This document shows, piece by piece, positions 23,598 to 31,863 of a stretch of 64,000 nucleotides of DNA. The translations under genes were made by a program, and so were the position numbers. This DNA is from [Clostridium] celerecrescens 18A (lineage in GTDB: Bacteria; Bacillota; Clostridia; Lachnospirales; Lachnospiraceae): the NCBI RefSeq assembly GCF_002797975.1, contig NZ_PGET01000001.1, positions 3,851,501 to 3,915,500 of the forward strand, written 5' to 3'. How positions within the stretch are numbered: position 1 is the first letter of the stretch; every line of letters starts with the position of its first letter. The notes under the pieces were generated by a model. That model worked only from the letters and a program-made list of their open reading frames with translations. It was not told the DNA's origin and made no database searches.

Positions 23598-24077
23598 ATG
23601 ATTGAGGATTATATTGTGACCCAAATGAATAAAGATTCCATAAAGAAATATGGTGCACTGGACTTGGTCTGGCAGGTCTTTTTGGAATTTGAAGCTCCCG
23701 AATATTCTGACGAAGGCATTCAGGAGTTTAAGAACTTTATAGATTTAAATTCCATAGAACAAAAAATCGATAAAAACGAAATGCTCTTCTGGGGTTGTTT
23801 CTGCGGTGAGAACATCGTGGGAGTAGTTGCAACCAGACAACCATGTCATATTTCACTTTTATTTGTGGATAAAGAACATCACCGGCAAGGAATTGGGCGC
23901 GAATTGTTAAGTACCATAACATCTTTTTACAAGGAGGCAGGTGTTAATCGGGAAATGACGGTTAATTCATCACCTTACGCAGTAGAAATATATCATAAAC
24001 TGGGATTTATGGATACAGACACCGAACAGCTTGTAAATGGAATACGGTTTACTCCAATGAAGTATGTATTCAGCTAA
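23598..24077 (+). CDS. GNAT-family N-acetyltransferase
   Basis: 159 residues with a single GNAT domain; the acetyl-CoA loop is LLFVDKEHHRQGIGREL (the R/QxxGxG/A motif), and MTVNSSPYAVEIYHKLGFM is the usual C-terminal strand-helix. The ATG at 23598 is preceded by AAGGTGG; an upstream in-frame TTG at 23580 is less likely. Substrate unknown. It stands alone between decayed sequence and mecA. Confidence 0.88.
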   Translation: MIEDYIVTQMNKDSIKKYGALDLVWQVFLEFEAPEYSDEGIQEFKNFIDLNSIEQKIDKNEMLFWGCFCGENIVGVVATRQPCHISLLFVDKEHHRQGIGRELLSTITSFYKEAGVNREMTVNSSPYAVEIYHKLGFMDTDTEQLVNGIRFTPMKYVFS

Positions 24078-24154
24078 TAAGAATTTAAAAATTCCTCTAT
24101 TATGCAAGCTTGGAGATTAATCCTATCACTTATAATCTTTATATCAAAAAATAA

Positions 24155-24192
24155 AACTGGGAAATTCCAATAAGCCAATAGGATTCCCGGTT
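24155..24192 (+). terminator. weak terminator-like hairpin after the acetyltransferase gene
   Basis: Arms AACTGGGAA (24155-24163) and TTCCCGGTT (24184-24192) with a 20-base loop, 78 bp after the stop. The U-tract is poor. Confidence 0.35.
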
Positions 24193-24238
24193 ATTAGCAT
24201 TCAAACCTTAAAATTATATAAATTTTTTCACATAGTAA

Positions 24239-24268
24239 TTGCTTTTTCGCTATATTATATAGTATAGT
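24239..24268 (+). promoter_or_regulatory. promoter of mecA
   Basis: TTGCTT (24239-24244) and TATAGT (24263-24268) are separated by 18 bp, about 60 bp before the mecA start, in an AT-rich stretch. Confidence 0.45.
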
Positions 24269-24328
24269 TATGTTGAGGAAGTATGTAAACATTCATTCAC
24301 CATTTTAAAAAGAACAGGAAGTGATCCT

Positions 24329-25048
24329 ATGAAGATAGAACGTATTAACGAAAATCAAATTCGCTGTACGCTTACCAGCTTTGATTTAAGCGTCAGAAAC
24401 TTAAATTTAGGCGAGCTTGCCTATGGCAGTGAAAAAGCCCGCAACCTGTTCCGCGAGATGATTCAGAAAGCCTCTAACGAAGTGGGATTCGAAGCAGAAG
24501 ACATTCCTCTCATGGTAGAAGCAATTCCATTGTCCAACGAAAGTGTGATGTTAGTAATCACAAAAATCGAAGATCCGGAAGAATTAGATACAAGGTTTGC
24601 CAAATTTTCACCATCAGCCGACGAAGACTTGGATTCCATGCCAGGAGACCTGGCAAGCGAACTTTTGGAAGGCGCCGACGGACTGTTAAACCTGTTAGGG
24701 ATTGACAAGAAAGAAGAACCGGAGGCCGAAGAGCCAAAAGAAAAATCAAGCGCTTCCTCGATAAGAATCTATTGTTTTCAAAGTCTGGACCAGATATCTG
24801 ATGCTGCAAGGACCATCGGGCAGGTTTACGATGGCGAGAATACATTATATAAAAAACCTGATACCAGGCAGTATTATCTGGTGATCAGGAACACTCCTGA
24901 CAAGTCTCTGGATTTCAGCCGTGTCTGCAACCTGCTTGCGGAATATGGTTCCAAGATTCATCAGGACTACGCCTCCGAAGCGTACTACAGGGAACATTAC
25001 GAGGTGCTGATTGAAGGTCACGCCCTTCAGTCTCTTGCCAAACTTTAA
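24329..25048 (+). CDS. mecA: MecA-like adaptor protein
   Basis: 239 residues. The N-terminal part (MKIERINENQIRCTLTSFDL ...) matches the substrate-binding domain of MecA/YpbH, followed by an acidic linker (about 95-145, EEPEAEEPKEK) and the C-terminal ClpC-binding domain with SLDQISDAARTIGQVY and the terminal FSRVCNLLAEYG segment. MecA delivers proteins such as ComK to the ClpCP protease. It stands alone with its own promoter and a strong terminator downstream. Confidence 0.85.
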   Translation: MKIERINENQIRCTLTSFDLSVRNLNLGELAYGSEKARNLFREMIQKASNEVGFEAEDIPLMVEAIPLSNESVMLVITKIEDPEELDTRFAKFSPSADEDLDSMPGDLASELLEGADGLLNLLGIDKKEEPEAEEPKEKSSASSIRIYCFQSLDQISDAARTIGQVYDGENTLYKKPDTRQYYLVIRNTPDKSLDFSRVCNLLAEYGSKIHQDYASEAYYREHYEVLIEGHALQSLAKL

Positions 25049-25083
25049 TCCGTTCCTTTGTTCATAGTACTTCATCACAAATC

Positions 25084-25126
25084 AAAAATGAGGTTCGGCC
25101 CCTTAAAAGGGCCGAGCCTCATTTTT
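25084..25126. terminator. bidirectional terminator between mecA and the hydrolase gene
   Basis: A long hairpin (AAAAATGAGG arm, AAAA loop, CCTCATTTTT arm) with A- and T-tracts on both sides lies between two convergent genes and serves both. Confidence 0.85.
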
Positions 25127-26015
25127 AAAATTCCAAAGCTTCTTCCAGAAAGAATGTAAAAATCAAATCTAAAGTGGCATCTGTCTCCTTGCTCGGGATC
25201 AATATCCAGTTATGAATCATCTTAGCCCCTTTTTTATATATGATTTCCGTACCCTTAAATTTTCCCGCCTTTTCTGCCAGAAGCTCGCAGTCCGGTGTGA
25301 GAATCTCATCTGTGCCTGAAAATATCAGGATCTGTCCCAGCTGTTCCCAGTTTCCATAAAGGGGTGAAACAAAGGGGTGATCCGGTTCCAAAGGGCCGCA
25401 GTAGCGGGCGCCGGCTTCTTTTAACGCTTCCACCGGAAGGATAGGATCCGTTTTTTTCATTATCTTTATCTTTGGATTGTTAAGAGCAATGTCCAGCCAC
25501 GGGGAAACCACGGCAGTTCTCACCGGCATAGGCAGGTTCCCCACATCCCGTAGTTCCTGTAAAAACGAGAGAGCCAGACCACCGCCGGAAAAATCCCCAA
25601 AAAGAAAAAACTCATCTTCCGGATACTCTGCCGTCAGCCAGCTGTAAACCCGGACCAGATACCGGTGGACATCTATCGCCGTGTATTCCGGAGCCAGAGG
25701 GCAGGAAGGTATGGTCACCTTAACCTGCTTTTCTATGGCAAAACACTCTGCCATTTTCCTGTAACGCTCTGAAGGCTCCAGGGTATAGGCCCCTCCCGTC
25801 AGCATGAGGATATGGGCATTCTTTGAATAACTTCCATTTATGGTGACTCCGGGAAAACCATCTATGTTCCAGGTTTTTACCCGTACCTTTTTTGTAAATT
25901 GTTCCTGGGTCAGCGCCCCAGTTCCTCTGGGCGGCTGTTCCAGTTCAAGAGCCATCTTTTTATCCGCTTTTTTTAGACCTGCAGCAAATCTTGCCATCTC
26001 TGTTTTCATGCTCAT
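25125..26015 (-). CDS. alpha/beta hydrolase, esterase/acetyl-hydrolase type
   Basis: About 296 residues of the hormone-sensitive-lipase-like alpha/beta hydrolase group. MLTGGAYTL takes the place of the HGGG oxyanion motif, GDFSGGGLAL (GxSxG) holds the nucleophile serine, SGTDEILTPD the aspartate and MIHNW the catalytic histidine. No signal peptide. The ATG at 26015 has AAGGAG about 11 bases upstream; the frame extends to 26048 but without an SD. It lies 34 bp after the MATE gene and may be cotranscribed. Substrate unknown. Confidence 0.8.
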   Translation of the reverse strand: MSMKTEMARFAAGLKKADKKMALELEQPPRGTGALTQEQFTKKVRVKTWNIDGFPGVTINGSYSKNAHILMLTGGAYTLEPSERYRKMAECFAIEKQVKVTIPSCPLAPEYTAIDVHRYLVRVYSWLTAEYPEDEFFLFGDFSGGGLALSFLQELRDVGNLPMPVRTAVVSPWLDIALNNPKIKIMKKTDPILPVEALKEAGARYCGPLEPDHPFVSPLYGNWEQLGQILIFSGTDEILTPDCELLAEKAGKFKGTEIIYKKGAKMIHNWILIPSKETDATLDLIFTFFLEEALEF

Positions 26016-26049
26016 GATTTCCACATCTCCTTTCCCAGTCGTCCACATG

Positions 26050-27438
26050 TTACGATTCTTTGCATGATCTGTTTAATTTTCTCATTTCATACAGAACAAA
26101 CTGGCTGACAATTACCATTGAAGTAATATCCGCCACAGGCCCTGCATACAGAATTCCTTCCAGACCAAAAGAAAGGGGAAGGATAAGAATCAGAGGGATC
26201 AATAATAAAAGCTGACGCAGCATGGATAAAATGGAAGCCTTTAAGGGTTGTCCCGTTGACTGGAAATAGCTGGTTGTCACAACCTGGAATCCGGCCGTAA
26301 AGATTCCCAGCATATAAATCTTCAGGCAGCGGATGGCAAACTGGGTGAACTGTACATCCTCCGTCCCAAACAGGCTTAAAATCTGTCCTGGGAACAATTG
26401 GCAGGCCAGCCAGCCTGTAATGGCAACCGTTGTTGCTGCCACAGCCGCTGAAAGATAAGTCTTCCTCACACGCTTTGGCTGATTCGCTCCCTTATTGAAT
26501 CCCAGAATGGGCTGGGAGCCGATGCCGATCCCTATACAGATAGAAATAAGGATCATTCCGATCTTATTTACAACACCCATGGCGCTTAATGCCACATCAC
26601 CGCCAATGCCTGTCTTGTTTCCATAATACACCAGAGAATTATTCATGACAACCTGCAAAATGGTAGATGCCACCTGGGTGATTCCGCTTGAGACTCCAAG
26701 TGGCAGCGCCAGCCTGCAGATATTCCCATCAATGCGTAAACTATTTTTATTAAGGCGCATATGCTTTCCTTTGTATACAAAATACAGGACCAGCACGACT
26801 GCGGAAATGATCTGAGAAGTAATGGTGGCAATGGCCGCTCCTGTCACGCCCCAATGAAATACGAAAATATAAATCGGATCCAGAATGGTATTTAAAGCAG
26901 CACCAACTAAAATGGCATACATAGATAAGGCCGGACTCCCGTCTGTCCTGGCCATATTGCTTAGCACCACAGAGAGCATATTAAAAGGTGTGCCCAGTAA
27001 TATAATAGAAGTGTACTGCCTTGCATATTCCATGGTATTGGCGGTGGCCCCGAAAATCCTTAGCATAGGCGTCATAAGCGGAAATCCTACAGCCATAACA
27101 ACCGCGCTGGCTGCAATGGTCACCAAAAAAACAGTTCCAAGAGTCTTGTCCGCCTCTTCCTCATTCTTTTCACCAAGCTTAATGGCTGCATAGGCGCTTC
27201 CCCCAGCTCCCAAGAGAGTCGATATGGCTAAAATGATGGTGACAATCGGAAATGCAATGGTGGTCGCCGCATTTCCCAGATACCCAATGCCCTGACCGAT
27301 AAAGATCTGATCAACAATATTATAAATCGAATTTACCAGCATGGCAACAATCGCTGGAAGTGCAAACTGCATCAGCAAATGTCCCACTGGTTTATATCCC
27401 AGGGGATTCTCCCCCTGTTTTATCCTGTCTTGTTCCAT
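26050..27438 (-). CDS. MATE-family multidrug/cation antiporter
   Basis: About 462 residues with 12 predicted membrane helices and the duplicated MATE layout (MQFALPAIVAMLVNSIYNIVDQIFIGQ; later GIGIGSQPILGFNKGA). It should export cationic compounds in exchange for sodium or protons. The chosen ATG (27438) follows AGGAA; the longer frame overlaps the MarR gene. The MarR-type gene ends 9 bp before it, so the two are cotranscribed and the pump is probably controlled by that repressor. Confidence 0.88.
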   Translation of the reverse strand: MEQDRIKQGENPLGYKPVGHLLMQFALPAIVAMLVNSIYNIVDQIFIGQGIGYLGNAATTIAFPIVTIILAISTLLGAGGSAYAAIKLGEKNEEEADKTLGTVFLVTIAASAVVMAVGFPLMTPMLRIFGATANTMEYARQYTSIILLGTPFNMLSVVLSNMARTDGSPALSMYAILVGAALNTILDPIYIFVFHWGVTGAAIATITSQIISAVVLVLYFVYKGKHMRLNKNSLRIDGNICRLALPLGVSSGITQVASTILQVVMNNSLVYYGNKTGIGGDVALSAMGVVNKIGMILISICIGIGIGSQPILGFNKGANQPKRVRKTYLSAAVAATTVAITGWLACQLFPGQILSLFGTEDVQFTQFAIRCLKIYMLGIFTAGFQVVTTSYFQSTGQPLKASILSMLRQLLLLIPLILILPLSFGLEGILYAGPVADITSMVIVSQFVLYEMRKLNRSCKES

Positions 27439-27446
27439 AAAATGTT

Positions 27447-27896
27447 CTATTCCTTTCCTTTCTGCTCCACGATGTGATCGAGAGCATTGCAAGCCATGCG
27501 TATGAGCATTTGCTCCGCCGCATCACGTTCCTCTTTTGTAAACCCTTTTAAAATAATATCCGCCCACTCATTTACGCTTTCCAAGGTCTTACCCACGACA
27601 GCTGCCGCTTTGTCCGTAACGTAAATCCTTCGGATGCGTTTATCCTCCTGTGCCATTTCCGTCACAACATATCCTTCTTCTTCCAGCTTTTTAACCGCGC
27701 GGGTGGCAGTAGCCTTATCGTAATGCCCAAAAGAAGCCAGCTCGTGCAGGCTCATACCAGGCTTTTTAAAAATCTGCAATAAAAAAAACTGTTGTCCACA
27801 GCCTATCTGATAAGTAGATAATTGATTTGCAAAATACGTATTATTAAGTCTCTGGATAATCGAGATATATTTCCCAATTTCCTTGTGCTCGCACAT
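27447..27896 (-). CDS. MarR-family transcriptional regulator
   Basis: 149 residues with a winged helix: MSLHELASFGHYDKATATRAVKKLEEEGYV is the recognition region and DKRIRRIYVTDKA the wing. ATG at 27896 follows GGAGGT at good spacing; a TTG at 27911 is in frame but overlaps the SD. It is the first gene of an operon with the MATE pump and probably represses it until a drug or phenolic ligand binds. Confidence 0.88.
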   Translation of the reverse strand: MCEHKEIGKYISIIQRLNNTYFANQLSTYQIGCGQQFFLLQIFKKPGMSLHELASFGHYDKATATRAVKKLEEEGYVVTEMAQEDKRIRRIYVTDKAAAVVGKTLESVNEWADIILKGFTKEERDAAEQMLIRMACNALDHIVEQKGKE

Positions 27897-28000
27897 GATT
27901 TCCACCTCCAAGCCTATCGGACGGCATTTTATCTTTTTTTAAGATGATAAACAGCATAACATAAAGTGGTTGCATTCGCAACTTTTTTTTATTCATGCAA

Positions 28001-28038
28001 TAAAAAGCGGTACCGATTTTACAAAACCGGTACCGCTT
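28001..28038 (-). terminator. terminator of the serine dehydratase operon
   Basis: Arms AAGCGGTACCG (28005-28015) and CGGTACCGCTT (28028-28038); on the minus strand the hairpin is followed by a U-rich run. It lies 14 bp after the sdaAA stop. Confidence 0.85.
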
Positions 28039-28051
28039 ATCATACTATTTT

Positions 28052-28930
28052 TTATTTTGTTTTAAAAATCTCACATGTTCTCCTGCAAGCAGCCTCCGTA
28101 GCCGCACATCCGCCAAGGGAAGTTTCCCTTAATTCAAATGGGATCGAACGCCCAACCATCATCATAGTGTCCACCGTCTGATCAAATGGTATGAACTGCT
28201 CTACTCCTGATAATGCCATTTCAGCACATACCAGTGCATTGGAAGCCCCCAGAACATTACGGCTCTGACAGGGGTACTCCACCAGGCCGGCTACCGGATC
28301 GCAGACCAGACCTAAGAGATTCACGATTGCTGAGGAAGCCGCATCCATGCACTGCTTTGGTGTTCCGCCCATGATTTCCGTTGCCGCCGCTGCTGCCATT
28401 GCGGAAGCAGCGCCAACCTCAGCCTGACAGCCGGCCTGTGCACCGGCCACGGTAGCATTCCGCATAATCAGATAACCAACCGCGCTTGCTGTAAAAAGGC
28501 CATCAATGATCTGTTCGTGATCTAAGGAAAACTCTTCCTCCAAAGCAAGCAGCAGTCCGGGCAGAACTCCGGAACTTCCTGCCGTGGGCGCCGCTACAAT
28601 AAGGCCCATGGAAGCATTTACTTCCAAAACAGCCAGAGAATAGGTAATCGCCTTGGACAGCATGCTTCCGCATATGGATTTTCCTGATCTTCTTCTGTTG
28701 CGTACCTTTGCAGCTTCTCCCCCAATCAAGCCGCCGATGGAAGCCACCGGCTCATCTAACGGCTTATGACAGGCTTCCTTCATGATCCGGTAAGCTTCTT
28801 TCATCCGGCTTATGGTCTCTTCCGGATCGGCACCGAACTCACTGGCTTCCCGTTTCCGCATCACTTCTGAAATCCGGCAGTGATTTTCCTCACACAATTT
28901 CAACAATTCACTTCCTGATATAAAGTCCAT
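28052..28930 (-). CDS. sdaAA: L-serine dehydratase, iron-sulfur type, alpha subunit
   Basis: 292 residues. Typical blocks are SKAITYSLAVLEVNASMGLIVAAPTAGSSGVLPG and the cluster cysteines in GCQAEVGAASAM, LVCDPVAGLVEYPCQSRN and the C-terminal GGCAATEAACRRTCE. With the beta subunit it converts L-serine to pyruvate and ammonia using a [4Fe-4S] cluster. The start has TTAGGAGG and lies 9 bp after the beta-subunit gene. The operon also contains a symporter, which points to serine uptake and fermentation. Confidence 0.94.
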   Translation of the reverse strand: MDFISGSELLKLCEENHCRISEVMRKREASEFGADPEETISRMKEAYRIMKEACHKPLDEPVASIGGLIGGEAAKVRNRRRSGKSICGSMLSKAITYSLAVLEVNASMGLIVAAPTAGSSGVLPGLLLALEEEFSLDHEQIIDGLFTASAVGYLIMRNATVAGAQAGCQAEVGAASAMAAAAATEIMGGTPKQCMDAASSAIVNLLGLVCDPVAGLVEYPCQSRNVLGASNALVCAEMALSGVEQFIPFDQTVDTMMMVGRSIPFELRETSLGGCAATEAACRRTCEIFKTK

Positions 28931-28939
28931 AATAGCCTC

Positions 28940-29608
28940 CTAAACCTGTATAAGCATAACATCTTCTACTTTCGGGTGTTCCCGCAGCTTATCCAGTAAT
29001 TCCTGTGGGATTTCCTCATCAGACTCCACCACAGAGTAAGCAGTCGCCCCTTTCTGTTCCCGGAACAGACGCATGAAAGCAATATTTACATTGCGCTCAC
29101 TTAAACTGGTGGCAATATAGGCCACCATGCCGGGATAGTCCAGGTGACGTATAACCAGAGTGGAATATTCTCCAGTAAAGTCTACATCAATGCCGTTGAT
29201 CCTGATAATTTTAACTTTACCGCCTCCTAATGAGACACCGCGGACCGATATCGTTCCGCCCATTTCTCCAGACACATGGATCTCTACTGTGTTTGGATGA
29301 ACTTCTGTTTCTTTTTCATCCACTCGGAAGGAATACTTTATCCCGCATTCATCAGCCAGTTGGAAGGAATTTTTAATTCTCAGATCATAAGTCTCAAACC
29401 CTAGGATGCCGCCAAGAAGCGCGCGGTCGGTTCCATGGCCTTTGTAGGTCTTTGCAAAAGAACCGTATAAAACAAACTCCACTTCGCTAATGGGTTCGTT
29501 GAACATTTTTTTAACCAGAAGAGCAATTGCCACAGCACCCGCAGTATGGGAACTGGATGGCCCTACCATATTAGGGCCTATTACCTCGAAAATACTGATA
29601 GACGGCAT
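28940..29608 (-). CDS. sdaAB: L-serine dehydratase, iron-sulfur type, beta subunit
   Basis: 222 residues. The N-terminal part has VIGPNMVGPSSSHTAGAVAIA and GSFAKTYKGHGTDRALLGGILG, standard for SdaAB, and the C-terminal 75 residues form an ACT domain (STLVIRHLDYPGMVAYIATSL), a likely serine-binding regulatory part. It forms the enzyme with the alpha subunit encoded 9 bp downstream. AAAGGAGAAGG precedes the ATG. The symporter gene ends 27 bp upstream. Confidence 0.93.
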   Translation of the reverse strand: MPSISIFEVIGPNMVGPSSSHTAGAVAIALLVKKMFNEPISEVEFVLYGSFAKTYKGHGTDRALLGGILGFETYDLRIKNSFQLADECGIKYSFRVDEKETEVHPNTVEIHVSGEMGGTISVRGVSLGGGKVKIIRINGIDVDFTGEYSTLVIRHLDYPGMVAYIATSLSERNVNIAFMRLFREQKGATAYSVVESDEEIPQELLDKLREHPKVEDVMLIQV

Positions 29609-29635
29609 AAACAGCCTTCTCCTTTCGCAATCACC

Positions 29636-30847
29636 TTAACCTTTGTTGTCTTTCTTAATATATTTGTGGTAATACAAATCAACCAGCGCACTGATCGCAT
29701 TATCTCCGGATACGTTACATGCAGTTCCAAAGCTGTCCTGTGCAATATACATTGCCTGAAGAAGGCTGGCAATATCTCCTACTGCAGGGATTCCGACGAT
29801 TGGGAAGAATGGAGTCGCCGTAAAAATAGAACCGCCCGGAGCTCCCGGAGATGCAACTAAGGCTACTCCCAGTACACAGATAAATGGGAACAGGGTAAGG
29901 AATCCATGAGGCATGCCGTAAATGAGCAAAGTTGCGGTCACACAGCAGGTAATTGTGATCATGGAACCTGCCATATGAATGTTAGCGCAAAGCGGAACTA
30001 CGAAGTTACGGATTTCTTCTGAAATACCATTGCTTTCCGCACATTTAATATTAACCGGAATGGTAGCCGCAGAAGACTGGGTACCAATCGCAGTCAGATA
30101 GCCTGGTAACTGGTTCTTTAACATGGTAAACGGATTTCTTTTTGTCAATATACCTGCTAAGGTAAAGGCTGCAAGGAGATAGATTAAATGAAGCAGTATC
30201 ACGATCACGAATACCTTCCAAAGCACTGACATAATCGCGAATGTAGTTCCCTGATATGTCATCTTGGCAAAGGTTCCGCAGATATACAAAGGGAGAATTG
30301 GAATGATCACCCGGTTCAGTACCTTTGTAATGATCTCGGAAAATTCTTTGATCACATGATACAGGGCATCTCCGATTTCTTTGCCCCGCATGGTGCTGAT
30401 GCATACTCCCAGTACAAAGGCCAGTACAACAGCAGCGGTTGTTTCAAGTAACGGTGTAATGGTCAGGGAAAAATATCCGCTGATCGCCTTATCACTTGCA
30501 GAAGCAACTTTTGCAACGACCTCTTCATTCACAAAAGAAGGAAAAAACGAACTGGCTACCGCATAAGCTGCACTTCCTGCCAGCAATGTGGAAGCATAGG
30601 AAATGGCTGCGGTAAATGCCAGCAGCTTTCCGGCTCCCTGAGATAAGTCTGCGATTCCCATAGTAACAAAAGCCACTACCATAAGCGGGATGATAAACAT
30701 TAAAAATTGTTTAAACAAATCTGATACTGTAATCAATATCGAAGTTACAAAACTGGGACAGTACATACCAATTAAAATACCAATGATGATTGCAATAATC
30801 AGCCTTGGTACCAGTCCCAGCTTCTTTCTCTTTTTACTTTCCTCCAT
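29636..30847 (-). CDS. dicarboxylate/amino acid:cation symporter (DAACS), probable serine uptake
   Basis: 403 residues with about eight membrane helices and the two re-entrant loops of the glutamate-transporter fold (GTQSSAATIPVNIKC, and AGSMITITCCVTATLL). The family takes up glutamate, aspartate, C4-dicarboxylates, serine or threonine with sodium or protons. As the first gene of an operon with both serine dehydratase subunits, serine/threonine is the likely substrate, as in SstT (inference). A -35/-10 pair and an operator-like site lie upstream. Confidence 0.88.
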   Translation of the reverse strand: MEESKKRKKLGLVPRLIIAIIIGILIGMYCPSFVTSILITVSDLFKQFLMFIIPLMVVAFVTMGIADLSQGAGKLLAFTAAISYASTLLAGSAAYAVASSFFPSFVNEEVVAKVASASDKAISGYFSLTITPLLETTAAVVLAFVLGVCISTMRGKEIGDALYHVIKEFSEIITKVLNRVIIPILPLYICGTFAKMTYQGTTFAIMSVLWKVFVIVILLHLIYLLAAFTLAGILTKRNPFTMLKNQLPGYLTAIGTQSSAATIPVNIKCAESNGISEEIRNFVVPLCANIHMAGSMITITCCVTATLLIYGMPHGFLTLFPFICVLGVALVASPGAPGGSIFTATPFFPIVGIPAVGDIASLLQAMYIAQDSFGTACNVSGDNAISALVDLYYHKYIKKDNKG

Positions 30848-30900
30848 ATCAATACCTTCCTTTCATACGAATAAAATAAATTTTATTGTATTCATTTATA

Positions 30901-30920
30901 TGATGTAATTTATTTTATCA
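30901..30920. promoter_or_regulatory. operator-like site in the symporter promoter
   Basis: TGATGTAATTTATTTTATCA shares 16 of 20 positions with the perfect palindrome at 31808-31827 before the YheO-type regulator gene. It covers the -10 box of the symporter promoter, so a bound protein would block transcription. Confidence 0.55.
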
Positions 30921-30940
30921 TAGATGCTTTTAAAATGCAA
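30912..30940 (-). promoter_or_regulatory. promoter of the symporter-sdaAB-sdaAA operon
   Basis: TTGCAT (30935-30940), 17 bp and TAAAAT (30912-30917) on the minus strand, about 65 bp before the start codon. Confidence 0.55.
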
Positions 30941-31019
30941 TATTATTATGTTTTTCTAACAATTAAACAAAAAAATCTGCAGAGATTTTCATTATCAACC
31001 GTTTCCGCTGTATTAATGT

Positions 31020-31703
31020 TTATTCATTCTTTTTTTCTGTAGCTACTCCCACATTCCGAATGTGCATATATACGGTGTTTTTCGATATTCCAAGATAGTC
31101 AGCTACTTTTACAACCGCATCTTTCATGGTAAAAACTCCCTGTTGATGCAGGGAATTAATGATTTCCTTATTTTTAAGAGACGGAAGTATCCCGTCATCT
31201 GCCAATACCGTTTTCCGAACCTCCTGGACCTTGCTGAAAATTAATTCATCCATATTCTTAGCAAAGGTTTCAGTTTTAACCAGGGAATGAGTAGATATTG
31301 CGGGGATATAGCTGGTCAGAATCTCAGAAAAACCTGTATTCAAATAAAAATTGATACATAAAAGACCGATAATTCGTTTTTCCTCTCCCCTCACCACAAT
31401 GGTGGAGGATTTTAATGGTTCTCCTTTTTTGTTCTTGGTAAAATAGGAGATATAGCTTTTTTCGCCATCCTTTTCAATTTCTTCCAGCATCTGAATGGCC
31501 AGGTCCGTAATCGGCATTCCTTCCGTACGTCCTGTGTGGTGTCCATTGATGATCTTTATGACGGAATGCTCCGTATCCTCCAGACTATGAAGCACCATCT
31601 CATAGCCTCCCCCCAGATAATCTGCAAGCCCTTCCATCATGATCTTATAGGATTCCAGTATAATTCGGTCAATCAGTGTTAAGTGTACATTATGATCCTT
31701 CAT
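31020..31703 (-). CDS. YheO/DauR-type transcriptional regulator
   Basis: About 227 residues. The N-terminal half is a YheO-like PAS domain (DYLGGGYEMVLHSLEDTEHSVIKIINGHHTGR), typical of regulators that sense small amino-acid-like ligands, and the C-terminal part is a helix-turn-helix (VVKVADYLGISKNTVYMHIRNVG). ATG at 31703 is preferred because AGGGG lies 9 bases upstream; the ATG at 31712 overlaps it. It lies upstream of the symporter-serine dehydratase operon on the same strand, and a shared operator-like sequence suggests it controls that operon (inference). Confidence 0.82.
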   Translation of the reverse strand: MKDHNVHLTLIDRIILESYKIMMEGLADYLGGGYEMVLHSLEDTEHSVIKIINGHHTGRTEGMPITDLAIQMLEEIEKDGEKSYISYFTKNKKGEPLKSSTIVVRGEEKRIIGLLCINFYLNTGFSEILTSYIPAISTHSLVKTETFAKNMDELIFSKVQEVRKTVLADDGILPSLKNKEIINSLHQQGVFTMKDAVVKVADYLGISKNTVYMHIRNVGVATEKKNE

Positions 31704-31755
31704 TGTATTCATCCCCTACATTCATTTTTTAAGGAATAATGCATTATTTTTAGGA

Positions 31756-31784
31756 ATTATAGCATGCTATAAAATATTTTTCAA
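31756..31784 (-). promoter_or_regulatory. promoter and palindrome before the YheO-type gene
   Basis: TTGAAA (31779-31784), 17 bp and TATAAT (31756-31761) on the minus strand. The -10 box lies at the edge of a perfect 16-bp palindrome, TTATAGCATGCTATAA (31757-31772), and a second perfect palindrome, AATAATGCATTATT, lies at 31735-31748 near the transcription start. The palindromes suggest autoregulation. Confidence 0.65.
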
Positions 31785-31807
31785 TAAAAAGATAGATTAC
31801 TTAACAG

Positions 31808-31827
31808 TAATGTAATTTATTACATTA
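31808..31827. promoter_or_regulatory. perfect 20-bp palindromic operator before the YheO-type gene
   Basis: TAATGTAA and TTACATTA flank a 4-bp centre, upstream of the -35 box. A close copy occurs in the symporter promoter at 30901-30920. Confidence 0.6.
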
Positions 31828-31861
31828 AAAAAGTCCAGGTAATGCCTGCCTGGACTTTTTT
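31827..31861 (-). terminator. terminator after the alpha-galactosidase gene
   Basis: 13-bp arms (31827-31839 and 31849-31861) with A- and T-tracts, directly at the end of the GH36 gene. It can stop transcripts from either side. Confidence 0.85.
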
Positions 31862-31863
31862 CT

